A stretch of 64,000 nucleotides of DNA from Anaeramoeba flamelloides (taxonomy: Eukaryota; Metamonada; Anaeramoebidae): positions 1,364,001 through 1,428,000 of the forward strand of contig JANTQA010000047.1 in assembly GCA_027625915.1 (NCBI GenBank), written 5' to 3'. The translations under genes and the position numbers were made by a program. Below, piece by piece: positions 45,501 to 58,600 of this stretch. The stretch's first letter is position 1; the number at the start of each line of letters is the position of its first letter. The notes under the pieces are model-generated. The model searched no databases and was not told the DNA's origin. It saw only the letters and a list, made by a program, of their open reading frames with translations.

Positions 45501-48500
45501 TTTAATTTTTTGATACTCAATCTTTTCAAGCTGGCCACTTCCTTCAACAGTTTCCACCTACCGCCATATCCAAATATTAATAAGCTTTCTTTAATTAACC
45601 GATCCCTTTCTGTGAAGTACCAGATTTCCAAATTTTGGAATCTATTACCCATCGGGATTACAAAATCTGTGTCTTCTGGATTATATTCCTGTGGTATATC
45701 TTGCAAGACACCCTTATCGTAATAATCATCATTTTCATTATTTGAATTTATCGTTTTCAATATTGATTTTCTTAATTCCCTTGTCACTCTTCTGTGGGAA
45801 TGCCCTTTAAAATTGATAGACTGGCCCATTAGGCTTTCGTTTTCAAAATTTCTATTTAAATCTTCGGGGATTAGCTCTTTCCAGAAATTTGGATCATTGA
45901 CATCCAAAGAGGTATCTGCGTCTTCCGATACGAATGTTGCTCTTGAAAAGGTGGATGGCTTGTCTTTATCCTTGTCGACTGCGCCATGGGTGACTTTCAT
46001 CGTTCTCCTTTCTAGAATTTGGTCGATATCCTCTTCGCAAAATTTTTCAGAATCGCCGTTGTCGTGGAATAGATCATATGCGCCATATTTTAGCAAGTCA
46101 TTTATTTCTTGTGAATTTAATTGATCCTTTTTATTGTCCTTGATGCTTGCAGTTAAAGATTCCTCCAGGGATAGAGAAGAAGATGCCTTTAATGACGACG
46201 GCTTTGATTTCGCTGAAGAAGTGATATTTGTTAAAACTGCATGATCGAGGCCTAATTTTTTGGAAGCGCGATCAAACATTTCCCTTTCGTAGGTGTTCCT
46301 CGTGATAAATCTATACACCTTAACTAGCTTTGTTTGGCCAATCCTATGACAACGGTCCATTGCTTGGATATCGTTTTGTGGGTTCCAGTCAGAATCAAAA
46401 ATGATTACAGTGTTTGCAGAAGTCAAATTAATACCCAATCCACCGGCTCTGGTACATAATAGAAAGACAAATCTTTCATATTTGTCGTCCATAAACCGAT
46501 CGATTGCCGATTGTCTTAAATTGCCCCGAATGGATCCATCAATCCTCTCATAATTATATTCTCTATAATGTAAATACTCTTCAATGATGTCCAATAATTT
46601 GACCATTTGTGAAAAAATTAATACCTTGGATCCTTGATTTTTCAATTTTGTTAGCAGTTTGTCCAGTAATACAAATTTGCCAGAATTCATTACTAGCATT
46701 TTCATTTTTTCTTCCTTGTTGTATTCCTCAATATCTTCATTCGCAAAATCTTCTGCGCCTTGGATTAAATACGGGTGGTTGCATATTTTCCTTAGCTGCA
46801 TTACAATATTAACCAATCTTGGTATTTTGCCGCTTTTAACCCCCTTTGATAAAAATTGGATATTCCTCTTCAAGACAGCCCGGTAATATTGCTTTTGGAA
46901 TTTTGTTAATTCCACCTCAATGATGGTTTCCTCCTTGGGCGCAATGGATTTTTCGACATCAGATTTTAGCCTTCTTAATAAATGCGGTCTTAAAATTTTA
47001 TGTAATTTTTCGACCTGTGTGGAATCCTTCATATCTCCGAATTCCTCTATAAAGCCCTCTCGATCATTGTATTTGATTGGCTCGAGGAAATGCAATAATG
47101 CCCACAGTTCCTCAATGTTATTCTGTAAGGGTGTCCCAGTTAGTAACAAAATGTGTTCAGATACATATTGAAATAATTCTATATAGGTTTTGGCCTGGTA
47201 ATTCTTTAATTTATGCCCCTCGTCAATAACTGTATATTCCCAATCAATTTTGGATAAATAATGTTTATCAGCCACAGCCATTTCATAAGTAGTTAAAATT
47301 ACATCAAATTTAAATAAATCATTTTCAATTTTTAAATCATTGATTTTATTTTGTTCATCCTCTTCGGGATTATTATTGGCAGTGGTGTTTGTGTTGCTGC
47401 TGTTGCTGTTGAGTATTTCTTTTATACTGATCTTAATTTTGTTTCTTGATTTTTTATTTGTCTTTTTTAATTCTTCCTCTAAAGAATCTTCAGTTTTTTC
47501 TTGATCATAATCATAATCTTCACTATTCGCATGATTATTATGATTCTGGCCGGAACTATTTTTCAAATTTTTATGAAGACTGAAATTATCTTCGTCTGAT
47601 TGAGAATCGCTTTCTTCTTTATCCGGATCAATCCCCCAGAATGGTGGAAGGATTTTCCTTTGTCGCTTATAAAAAAATTCATTTTGGCGAATAATTGATC
47701 TCGCTTTTGTGGTGCCATGATAAGTCAAGCAATTTAATTTGGACCAAACTTTAAATTCTCTTTCCCAATTCGATAAGGTGGACAATGGGACAATGACCAG
47801 AAATGGTCCATTAAGACTTTTTTCATTTTTCAAATATTCCAAAATTGCGATTGTTTGGATTGATTTACCCAAGCCCATTTGATCTGCTAAAATCCCATTC
47901 ACACCCTTTGTCCAATTGAAAGATAGCCAATTCATTCCTTCAACTTGGTAGCTTCTTAATTTGTTGTTGTTTTTGTATTTTGGTGATTCGGTTTTTTTAA
48001 TCCATTGCTTATAATTTTTCATATTCATTAATTTTTTGTAATCGTTTATTTTTTTTTGCATCGAGTTTTCCCTTTCTTCAAATTCTTGAATTTTTTGATC
48101 ATCATTAATGTTTTCTTTAGTTTCCCATGTGGAGTCCTGGTAAGGTAAAAAGCTCCATTTTACTAAATATAATTCTAATCTTTTGGGTAAATTTTGGTTT
48201 TTTGTTTTTTCTTTTTCTTCAGTCAATTCTCGATAAAATTTAATCGGAATGAGAGGTTCTCCTTCTTGATTGTATTCTTGTCCTGCTTCTTCTTGCTGCT
48301 TTTCATTTTCCTTATTGTTTTTGATTTCTTCTTGGATCTTTTGGTAAATTCCTTTGGTGTCATTAAAAGACAAATTAATTGATTTAATTGGTTTACTTTC
48401 ACTTTTGTTTGTTATTTCTTCTTTTTCTGTTTCGGTTTGTGGGTTTGGTTCGGTTTGTTGTTTTGGTTCGGTTTCTAATTTTAATTCAGTTTCTTGTTCA

Positions 48501-49262
48501 TGTTTTTGTTCTTGTTTTTGTTCGATTTCAGTTTCTTCTGAGATTTCTTTTTCACTTTCTGAACCATCAGAAATAATTCTCCAATAAACGTATTCTTCAT
48601 TTTCTTCATCCAAATAGTCAATTTTTTCAACTGTAATTTTATTTATAATTCGATCAACTATTAAAAAATTTGAATTAAAAGGTTCGAATTTTACTTCTTC
48701 AAGCATTTCGGGGAAGATCTTTTCATTAAATTTTTTTATTCTTGATTTCCCCATATGCTGTTTCAATAATTCAGTTTCTGGAACCCATTCAACATGTAAA
48801 TATGACATATTCTTCCATTTAACTAAATATTCTCTTTCTTGTTTTTGTTTTTCTTTTTCTTTTTCTTTTTCTTTTTCTTTTACTTCTTCTTCTTCTTTTT
48901 CCTTTTCCTTTTCCTTTTCTTTTTCTTTTTTTTGTGGAGAGTTTAAAAGTCTTAATTCTTTTTTTGTTTCTCCAGGTTCTCTTCTAGTTAATATTTTTTC
49001 TAATTTTTTGTCTTCTGACTTGATTATATTTTTATCGAATTCATAAGGATTTGTTTCTTCATAATTCTCTAAAACCATACCATTCTCGTTTGCTGTTTCA
49101 TTGTTATCCTTGGCATTATTATTAGTGTTCAGATAATTTGGTTCCCCTTCATTTGAAGATTCTGTTAGATAATAATCTTCAGAATTCGAAGACGCGTTGT
49201 AATTGTAATTAATCCTTTCTGTATTTCTTTTGGATCTCCTTGCTTTTGAGTAATCTATTTGA

Positions 49263-49296
<34 letters not shown>

Positions 49297-50282
49297 AACG
49301 CACAAAACAGAGTGTAAGTTAGAAAGCCACATTTTCAGTCATTTACAAAAATTAAAAAAACCAAAAGTTTTGATAAAGTATTTCAAAAACATTTTCAAAG
49401 GAGAAAGAGGTCAGTATGCTGAACACTTTTTAAAACTTTCTGTTTTCCTTTTTTGAAATGACCATAAAAACAATAAAAAGTTTTGTAAAAAAATAAAGTA
49501 AAGTAACAAACAAAAATTTGAATTCTTTTTTTTTTTTTTTTTTTGATCAGTTTCCCATTCAAATTCTTCATCTTCTTCCGTTTCCGTTTCCGTTTCTTCG
49601 CCTTCGCCCTCACCACTTTCTGTTTCTTCTTCAGATGATTCTTCTACTTCTTTTTCTTTTTCTTTTTTTTTTCGAGCAGACTTTTCGTTATTATTGTCTT
49701 GTTCCTGTTGGAAACGAATAGACTGGTTAATAATTCTTTTTGACTTGCGTTTTTTGATTTGAATATTGGAACCACCATTTTCTGTAATAAAATTTCTTAT
49801 AGCCTTATTTTTATAAGGATCCTTTCTGTTTACTTTGTTGTACCTTTTCTTTTTCCTCACAAACAAAGTAACTCGGCCTAAAAGTGATTGATGGAAATTT
49901 AATTATTTAAAAAAAAATTATTCAAATTTTGAGAAGGAACAAACAAATTGTTAAGAATTTTTTGTTTTTCAAAAACTACTGTTAAAAAGGAGGATGAATG
50001 AAAAAAAAAATAATTTTTGTTTTTTTTTTTGATTTATTCACAAATTCACAAAAAACCAAAAACAAAAGAAAATTTTTTCTTACACTTGTTTTGAATGATT
50101 TTTTTTACATTTGGGTTGCTGGGTTTTCTTTGGATTATTTGGGGTTCTGTTTCAGTTAATTGATTACTAGATTCAGATAAGTTTTTTTTTGTTTGATTTG
50201 GTCTAACGGATCGATTTTGTTCAGATAAATTTGTTGGTTGTTCAATTTCCATTTCCATTTCTTCGTTGTGGTTATTTGTCAT
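42574..50282 (-). CDS. CHD6-9-type (subfamily III) chromodomain helicase DNA-binding protein
   Basis: Modelled exons are 50282-50084, 49877-49512 and 49254-42574, about 2,414 residues. Order: basic/acidic N-terminus, two chromodomains (EYLVKWKNMSYLHVEWVPE; YLVKWSFLPYQDSTWE), then the Snf2 ATPase. The ATPase has LADQMGLGKSIQT, DEGH box, LTGTPLQNN, RAGGLGINL and DRCHRIGQ. The CHD6-9 hallmark follows (FCEEDIDQILERRT...DPNFWKEL). C-terminal segments have WWKDHHDRMFLYGIFKHGY, a helical WNKKFTTSLFHTLITWGIPLD block and PSWWETGIHDIALLEGVKKHG, all in CHD7/8 order. The enzyme slides nucleosomes in the nucleus. A Ser/Asn/Glu-rich insert of about 110 residues separates motifs Ia and II. Frame changes by one base inside a lysine tract near 43670-43735, although CHD7-like homology continues on both sides. 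Walker A has Gln for the usual Glu (DQMGLGKS). Confidence 0.9.
43672..43740 (-). other. Apparent one-base frame slip in CHD lysine tract
   Basis: On the minus strand, A runs of 7 to 12 bases coding poly-Lys end with AAAAAAAATGGAATAA. The upstream frame reads ATG GAA TAA and stops. The frame beginning TGG one base later opens for more than 1 kb and carries CHD7-like sequence (KKWNKKFTTSLFHT...). One extra A in the tract, whether real, sequencing or assembly, is the simplest explanation. No good GT...AG pair spans the site. Confidence 0.8.
49255..49511 (-). other. Intron 2 of CHD gene (257 bp)
   Basis: Proposed donor GTTTGT after ...AATTTTT and acceptor CAAATAG before ATTACTCAAAAGC. Phase 1 joining gives NSNFYYSKARRSKRN, entering the basic segment before the chromodomains. 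The intron contains a poly-A/T tract of more than twenty bases. Confidence 0.6.
49878..50083 (-). other. Intron 1 of CHD gene (206 bp)
   Basis: The consensus donor GTAAGA after AACAAGT and the acceptor CACTTTTAG before GCCGAG join in phase 1 to give QNKCRVTLFVRKKKR. Both flanking frames are open and hydrophilic. Confidence 0.7.
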
Positions 50283-50675
50283 AATTGGATTTAAATTGAT
50301 TCAATTAAAAATATTAATTAAAAACAAATAATCGATATTTTGTGGAAAATGAAAAAAGAAAAATGAAAAATGAAAAATTAAAATTTTGAAATGAGAGATG
50401 ATTTATTTAATTGTGGTTATGTATTACTTGATTTGGACAAAAGTAAAAAAAGATTTAAATTCTTGCAAAAATTATTATTTTTTGAACTTTCCAAACTGTG
50501 ATTTAAAAAATGGGAAATGTTCTAAAAACGTTTTCTATTGTTCACCAATTGATAAATACCAAAATCCCTTTTTTATTTGAAAAAAAAAAATTTTCGATAA
50601 ACTTTTGTGATATAACGCTCTCACATACATTTCACATTACATTTTGAAAGGATTTAACAAACCAGTTTTTAGGGT

Positions 50676-50814
50676 TTAATTAAAACCTGTTACACCTTTT
50701 CTTAATTTCTGTTTAACAAGATCAAGAAATTTTTGAGAAATATCACCTCTTACGTAATAAGTGAAGCGAAGACTGTATGGCACAATTTTCTTGTCAATTA
50801 CCAAAAAAATAATT
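50676..50814 (-). other. Exon-like island, unidentified
   Basis: One minus frame reads VIDKKIVPYSLRFTYYVRGD..., continues through SQKFLDLVKQKLRKGVTGFN, and ends at a TAA. Codon usage is far less A/T-driven than the surroundings (GTGCCATACAGTCTTCGC). A possible acceptor GACAAG precedes AAAATTGTG. I recognise no family. It could be the last exon of a small gene or a decayed coding fragment. Confidence 0.3.
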
Positions 50815-51872
50815 CAACCAAATTTTTAATTTATTCGATAACCCTAATAACTGAAATATAAAAAAAATCAGGGCTTTAGACAATTTTCTTAAAGAGAGTC
50901 ACACAAGTTTTCTAAAATGTGGTTTAGATTACTTAAGGAACTAGCAAACTAAAAAAAAATCTTTCGAGTTAATTGAATAGCAAATTTAAAAAAAAAATTT
51001 ACCATATCTTGAAATTATATAATATTGTCAAAATCTGATTATTACTTGCCAAAACTTACTTTTAATACTATTTTCAGAAATGAATTCTTGTTTTTATAAG
51101 TTTCTAACATTTTTCGGATTTTTTGAAAAGTTCAAAATTCTCAACATATTTCAGAATTTGAAAAAAGAAATATTTTCTGTGAAGAAGAAAAAAATTCTTA
51201 TTATCTGGAAGGAAAATATTCAAAAAAACAAGCTTCATTAATAAAAACAACTAAATTTTACAATAACTCGGTATAAAAAATGTAATAATTTTAAAAAAAA
51301 AATTCCAATTATTTTAAACTTTAAAAAAAATATAATTTTTTGATTCAAAGAAGAGTTTAAATCAATTTTTTCTAGGGATTAAATGAAAAAATATAAGAAA
51401 AAAAACCAAACACATTAAATTAAAAATTCTCCCAGAATACTTTTTTAAAACCTGGAAAATTTAATTGAAAACTTAAAGAAATAATTATTATTTTGATTAT
51501 TTTTCATCAATGAATAATAGCCAAATCTTAATTCTAACAATGTGTGATTACCCAATGATTATAATTATCAATAGATTGGATTTTTATTTTTCAATTTTTT
51601 AAGATTTTCAAACCAAAAAAATTAATTCAAATTAATAATTCCAATAAAAAAAATTAAAATGAATCGATATCACCAAAGAACAAATTTAATCCTCAGAGTT
51701 CCTTGTTTATACCATGAGAATTTGTAAAAGAATATTACCTTATTCTTTTCAATTTCAAGAAATTTTATAATTATTGGTGAATAAAATAAATGAATATTTT
51801 TTTGTGATTTTTAATAATTCAAAATTTTATTAATTTTTATTGTGTTTTTAAAATAAGATTAAAGTTTTAATG

Positions 51873-52257
51873 TTATTTGTTAGTATAGACCACAGAAATC
51901 ACTAACAGTGATATTTTAAATAAATAAAAATACTTGGCAAAATTTTCTTTTTCGGTATTGATAATTTGATCCTGAACCCAAAACCAAAAAAAAAATATCA
52001 AGATCTTTTTATGAAAATTTAATTGGGAGAAATGGACTCTTTGAAAAATGATAACCCATTTCTTTACAAGTTGATAAATAAGCTTACTCATCGATATTTG
52101 ATTGAAATATTTGTTTAAATAAGTAACCAATTACTTTTGGGTACGAAATAATAAGAGCTACAAGTGTTTTAAAAGAGGAAGAATGGTGTTTTTGAGCAAC
52201 CCTTTCAAAAAAGGTTATCCCTACTCTTGGGAAATACCCCAGTTTGATTTTTACAGT
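51873..52257 (-). other. Exon-like pair with good splice signals, unidentified
   Basis: A minus-strand open segment (52257-52088) encodes RVGITFFERVAQKHHSSSFK, then TLVALIISYPKVIGYLFKQI, and ends at a strong donor GATGA|GTAAGC. After 116 bases, a polypyrimidine tract and GGTTCAG acceptor (51972) precede a second open stretch (EKENFAKYFYLFKISLLVI in one frame). The phase that the donor gives reads a different frame of the second segment, which weakens the model. No family is recognised. Confidence 0.3.
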
Positions 52258-52437
52258 TTAAAATTTAGGAAATTAGAAAAAAAAAAACTATTCATGTGTG
52301 GTTTTCTTTCTTTATTTTGAACAAAAACCGAGTCTACCCTTTACGGTTGTTAAAAAAAACCTTGCATTCTAGTTAAACATCTATTCTATTTATAATTATT
52401 TTTTTTAGAAAATCAATATACATCTTGACGGAAAGAT

Positions 52438-52476
52438 TTATATATATATATATTTATATATATATATATATATATA
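52438..52476 (+). repeat. (TA)n-rich microsatellite
   Basis: Alternating TA interrupted once by TT (TATATATATTTATATA...). Simple repeat, with no gene nearby. Confidence 0.85.
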
Positions 52477-54207
52477 GATATTTGAAAAAAATATGATATG
52501 TATATTGACCGATCTAATTGAATTTAATAAGCAACAAAAGAAATATAAACAGAAAAATAAAACAAAAAATTAAAAGAAAAAGATAAAGAAGAAAGAAGAT
52601 AAAAGAAAAAAATTAAAATAAGCGAATTCACTTTTATCAAAACAACAACAAAAGAAAAGTAAATTCGGTTTTTCCAAATATAAAATTTGTTTTTCTTTTT
52701 TCCAGAATGATACCACATTAAAAAATTAAATGTAACCACCAATAATCAATAATTGAATATGATATTTATCTCATAAATGTCTACCATTTAAAAATATAAA
52801 TTTTCAAAATTGAAGGATCGGGAGTAAAATTCTTTTCAAAAAATAGTGTTAATTTTAAAGAAATTTTTACAAACAAAAAAAAAAACAAAAAATTTGAAAA
52901 AATTGAAAATAACAAAAAATTCCAAAAAAATCAACGAATTAACCCCCGGAATACATTTGAATACAGATATAATATTGGGAAGTCTTTTAAAAACCACCTT
53001 AACACTTGAAGAAAAAAATGCTATAATTTTTTTGATTACAATAAGTCTTTAGACAGAACATTTGTATTTTGACACACTGCATAGGTTTCTCAAAAAGTAA
53101 TTTTTTAAAAATGAATTTCTCCTCTTCCCAAAATTTAGAAATGAAAATGCCATTGATGTGTAGATTTTAAATTAAAAATACGAAATTTAAGTTTTTTTCT
53201 TGAGTTTTTCATCGATATTTGAGTTTTATTTCAATTTTTCCAAATCTTTCCAAATGTTAGTTTCTGAAACTGTGTAAATACCAAAATATTTATTTGAATC
53301 ATATAATATTTAATTGGTGTTTCATGGATCATAATTAATTATTTAACATTTATAAAATCAAAAAAAGGAAAACATTTTTATTCAATAAATTGTATTTTTA
53401 TTAATTAACTTTTCTTTTCTTGGTAAAAAAAAAATCAAAACTATATTTTTCATTTTATGATGAAAGTTCAAGCATTTACAAAACTTTTAAAGTAAAATCC
53501 CCACATAGATAATTTCACTTGCAAAATAATTTTTATTATGTGAATTATGTCATTTTTTTAGACATTTTTCTCATTTTTTTGTTTTTGTTTTATGTATTAA
53601 TCAACTTCAGTTTAAATTTCGACATGATAGATTATTAATTTACAAAATTTCGTCAAATTTCAAAATGTGTCAAATTGGATTTTTTTTGTATTTTTGAAGA
53701 GTTTCTTGTTTATTTTCAGGAGGCCTGGAAGTTTATACAAGTTTTTTAAATATTGCGAGAGGAAAAATAAAAAAGAAAATTTTTAATTAGATGTATTATA
53801 TCACTTAACTATTGAAAACCGAAAATACTGAAATCTTCAATAAAAAATATTTTGAAAAAAATTTATAACCCTTTTTAATCAACCAATTTATTATTAGAAA
53901 ATTTTTAATCTTTAAAAACAAGTATAAAAGATCGAACTTGTTAATAATATATATATTTATTTAAATTCACTTGACGAAATATCCTGTATATTATCTACAA
54001 TAACCAAATAAACCCGGGATAAATTAAACTCTAACATCACCCAACTTACCCTAAAAATGGATTTTTAAACACTTTTCATCAATTTATTCCAATAGAATTT
54101 ACTTTTTTTGAAAAAAAGTAAGAATTTAAACAATTTTAATATTTGACCTAATTTGAAAATTATGGATTTTCCTGACACACAAAAAAAGGGAGAAAATAAT
54201 AAAGAGA

Positions 54208-54356
<149 letters not shown>

Positions 54357-54464
54357 ATTAAATAGATGCAAAAGTTGATAAAATAACCACAGAAAAAAAA
54401 AGAATATTTCAAACTAAAGTTAATTTTTATTGTTTAAATTGATTTTTTTATTCAATTTAACCCC

Positions 54465-54469
<5 letters not shown>

Positions 54470-54504
<35 letters not shown>
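54470..54504 (+). repeat. Poly-A tract after a C7 run
   Basis: ACCCCCCCTC is followed by more than thirty A. This could be the poly-A tail trace of a retroposed sequence, but I see no identifiable body upstream of it. Confidence 0.7.
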
Positions 54505-54505
<1 letters not shown>

Positions 54506-55651
54506 AAACAACCCCCAGTATATTAAGATTTCTATTTCGAACCATTAATTTTAAAAATTCCAGAGAAAATAATCTAAATTTCAAATATCGAGTAAAAATC
54601 CAGATCCAACAAAAAAAAAACAAAAAAAAAATTTCAAACTATTTACCCCACAAATTCTAAGTAAAAATTTTAATTTTGATGATTTGTGAATCCCTATGAT
54701 TGTTATTTTATTCGGAATCACAAGTTTTAATATGGAATCTTGTAAAAATAGAGTTTTTACAATTTTAGAGATTTATAAATAGTGCCATGCCTTTATAAAT
54801 TTTTTTCTACAGTAAACGAAGCACCAGCTTCAATTTTTGAGCTTTAATGGATTATCTTATATAAAATTGTTTGGCAAACACCAACATTTTATTTGAAAAA
54901 ATGATTTTTCTTCAAAAATTGAAAGATTAGTGTTTACCAAATGATTTTTTGATTAAAATTATATTTAGTCTTATTAGATAATCCTGTATTATATTTACTA
55001 TTACTCAAAATTTGGATAAATAAATCAAACTCTTTATTTATTTTGAAAATTGTAAAAAATCTATTTTTTACAACATTTATATTTTCACTAGTGCACTCTT
55101 GATTTAATAGTATTGATAATTTTTTATTTTTTGTTTTGTGATTATGGTAATTTATAAATAATTATTAACATTTCAATAAGTGAAAGGTTCCAATTTTATA
55201 TTTCTTTTAGAATTAATAAAACCTATTTTTTGATTTTTATTTTTTTTTTCATTTTTTTTTTTGTATTTTAAATAAAAAAATATTTTTCGAAACGTTTTGT
55301 TTACTTCTTTGGAAAAACCTACGGATTATTGCGCTTAATTAATATTCATCGTAAAAAAAACCCTTACTGTATAAAAAAAAACCACTCAAAACGCAGTAAA
55401 GTAAAAATAATCAAATATTTAACTTTTAATCAATCTTGATCATAATCAAAATTAAAACCAGTAAAAAAAAAAAAAAAGTTAATAATAATTAAAATATTTT
55501 ATCAGGAGTTTTTTAATTTATTAATTTTTGAAGTATAAATCCATATAAATATATTTATATAAAAATAAACCTTCTAATAAGCCATCTATATTATAATAGT
55601 AAGTAAATGATATTGACAGCAGTAGATATTCAATAAAATAAATGTTCATTT

Positions 55652-58600
55652 TTAATCGCTTTTTGCAGGAATTAATCTAAATAAAAATCCTAAAGGAATT
55701 GATAAGAATCCTAAAACGACCGAGACACCCCACTCAAAGGCCGATAAATGGGTAGTCGAAAAGAATGATCCACCATATTCGACTACTAATGCTTGTATTA
55801 AAATTATACTAACCCAAATTCCACAAAATATCCAATTATTGAAAATTCCTTTAATGATGTTTGGTTCGTCATTAATCTTTCTACAGTTAATTTCATTAAA
55901 TACCTGCATCAAGACAAAGGTATTGAAAACTATACAGTCTAAATGTAATTTGTCTTCAGCTACTAACGGATCAAGTCCAAAGAAATTACCACCAAATTGT
56001 AAGATTATAAAAAGAACAATAAGTTGGAAAACCGATTGTGCAGCGATATTTCTTTTCATTATTCCATTCAGAAGAGAAGATGATTTTTTATAAGGCAAGC
56101 GGTTGAGTAAATCTTTTGTTGGTGGTTCGGTTCCAAGTGCAAGTGCGGCGAGAGTATCCATGATTAAGTTTACCCAAAGTAATTGAACTGCCTTTAATGG
56201 GATTCCTTGTCCAGAAACGGCTGCTAAAAAGCTCGTAACAAGTGCTACGACATTAACAGTCAGTTGAAATTGTAAAAATTTTCGAATGTTATCATAAACA
56301 GATCTTCCCCACATAACTATTTATTCAAATAAATGTTGTAAAGAAACCATTTTTAATTATTAAATATGATGGAAATAAATAAGTACATTTTTAGCAATTT
56401 TTCATGGAAATAGATAATAACATTTTTAGAAAATTTTCATTTGTAAACTTGTTTTTACCCCAATTTTTTTAAAAAGGAAGATTTTTTATTTAATCTCATT
56501 TTTAATACTAGACAATAAAAAAAACAATAAATAAAAAGAAAATAAAAAAACTTACTGGCCAAAACTATTGATTTGAAATTGTCATCTAAAATAACAATAT
56601 CTGAAGCTTCCTTAGCAACATCAGTGCCAGTTATACCCATCGACAACCCAACGTGTGCTTGATTTAGTGCTGGTGCATCATTAGTACCATCGCCAGTTAC
56701 ACTTACAACTTCACCCATTTCTTTTAAAAGTGTGACTAAGTCGTATTTGTCTTGTGGAGATGAACGGGCTAAAACTTGAAGATTTGGTATAACTTTTTTT
56801 TTTTCTTCAATTTCCATTTTTCGGAATGTGAACCCTTCGATCGCAATGCCATCTTCTGTTAAAATTCCACATTCTTTGGCAATGTGCTTAGCAGTTTCAA
56901 TATTATCACCTGTAACCATTCTTACTGTTACGCCTGCGTTTTGTGATTCTCTTACAGCTAATAAAAAAAAATAAGATTAAAAAGAAGTAATTTATTTAAC
57001 ATATAAAAATGAAAAAAAGTTTACAAAAACAAGAAAAATTCAGATCGTTATTTGGTCAAGAGAATAAAGCACTTGATAAAATTAAAATGTAAAAATAAAA
57101 TAAAAATTGTATTGAATATAAATTATATATAAAAATTATGATATATTACCTCTAGGCACTTCTTCTCGAACTGGATCTTTAATTCCGACAATTGACAAAA
57201 GTGTAAGGTCTTTTTCGATTTCATCAGCATTTTCCAACCATTTTTCATCACATGTGTTTGAGTCAACTCTTCGGTAAGCAAGGCAAAGTGTTCTTAAACC
57301 ATTTGAAGCCATTGCATGAATACCTTTTAAGAAATCTTCCTTTCTTTGACCATCTAAAATTTCTTCTTGATCATCATTGATAAAACGAGAACACATATCG
57401 ATAATAATTTCAGAAGCGCCATTACAGAAAACTAAATAATTTTCATTGTCTTCTTTAATGATAGTTGACATTCTTTTTCTTTTGGATGAAAAGGAAATTA
57501 ACTTAACAATTGAATTTTCATTTTCGTGTTTGTTTCGAATTGATTCAAAATCTTGATTCCATTTGTCCTTAAGTAAAAGAAGTAAGGCGCCTTCTGTTTG
57601 CGATCCAATAATTTTATTTTTTTGTTTTGACTCATCATAATGTAAGTAAGCTTTAGAATTTAAGGAAATATTTTTAATCAAAATTTCGGAATAAATGTCA
57701 TTTAAATTATTGATGTCTGGTTGGGTATCATATTTTGTTCCAAAGAAGAACCCTTCAACTACATTCATTTCATTTTTAGTTAAAGTTCCTGTTTTATCAG
57801 AGCAAATGGTTGTTACATTACCCATGGTTTCGCACGATTCTAATTTACGAACAAGATTATTATCTTGCATCATTTTTTTCATCGAGTATGCCAATGAAAT
57901 AGTGACGGCAAGGGGTAAACCTTCTGGAACTGCCACTACAACAATAGTAATTCCAATGATAATTGCATCGGTTATTTCTACTAAATCATGGAATTCAAAA
58001 TTTTGCCCGTCATTAATTCTTCCATCTATTATCAAAGTGACAATATAATAAAAATAAAAAAAAAAAAAAATAGTTATAAAATAATTAATTTTTGATCTTG
58101 GTTTCTGAAGAAAAAAAAAAATTATAATAATAATATTTCAATTAAAAGATTTCAAATAAGCAAAAAGTAAAAGGAATTTGAATAAAATATTTTTAAAAAT
58201 ATCAAGAATTTAATCTGTTAAATGTATATAATCTATTAAATATATGCAATATATTAAATGTATGTAATCAATTAATATGTATTTGATCTATTAAATGTAT
58301 TTGATTTATTTAATGTATTTAGCCTATTAAATGCTTTTAATTGGATAGTATAATACAGTCTTGGGCAGAAATTTTGAGCTCGGGGGTAAATCTAAACTTT
58401 AAATAAGTATTCAAACTTTCAAAACAAGAGTTGTTGAATGAAAATATTGATCATTTTAAGTAACACAATGAATAGTTTGTTATTCTATCAATTAATTTAT
58501 TCTAATTTTTGGTGATTTGAGAGAAATGATATAATTTTGAAAATTTTTAATTTACGAGAGCATTTAATCATTTAAATACACTTATTCTACAGAAAGCCCC

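Noticed and set aside
52846-53052. Plus frame ending INELTPGIHLNTDIILGSLL
   Set aside because: The last 40 residues look somewhat protein-like, but the first half is Lys noise, there are no splice signals and I recognise no family.
57695-58048. Plus-strand frame of 117 codons
   Set aside because: It is the antisense shadow of the calcium pump exon, as are the plus frames inside the CHD and USP genes.
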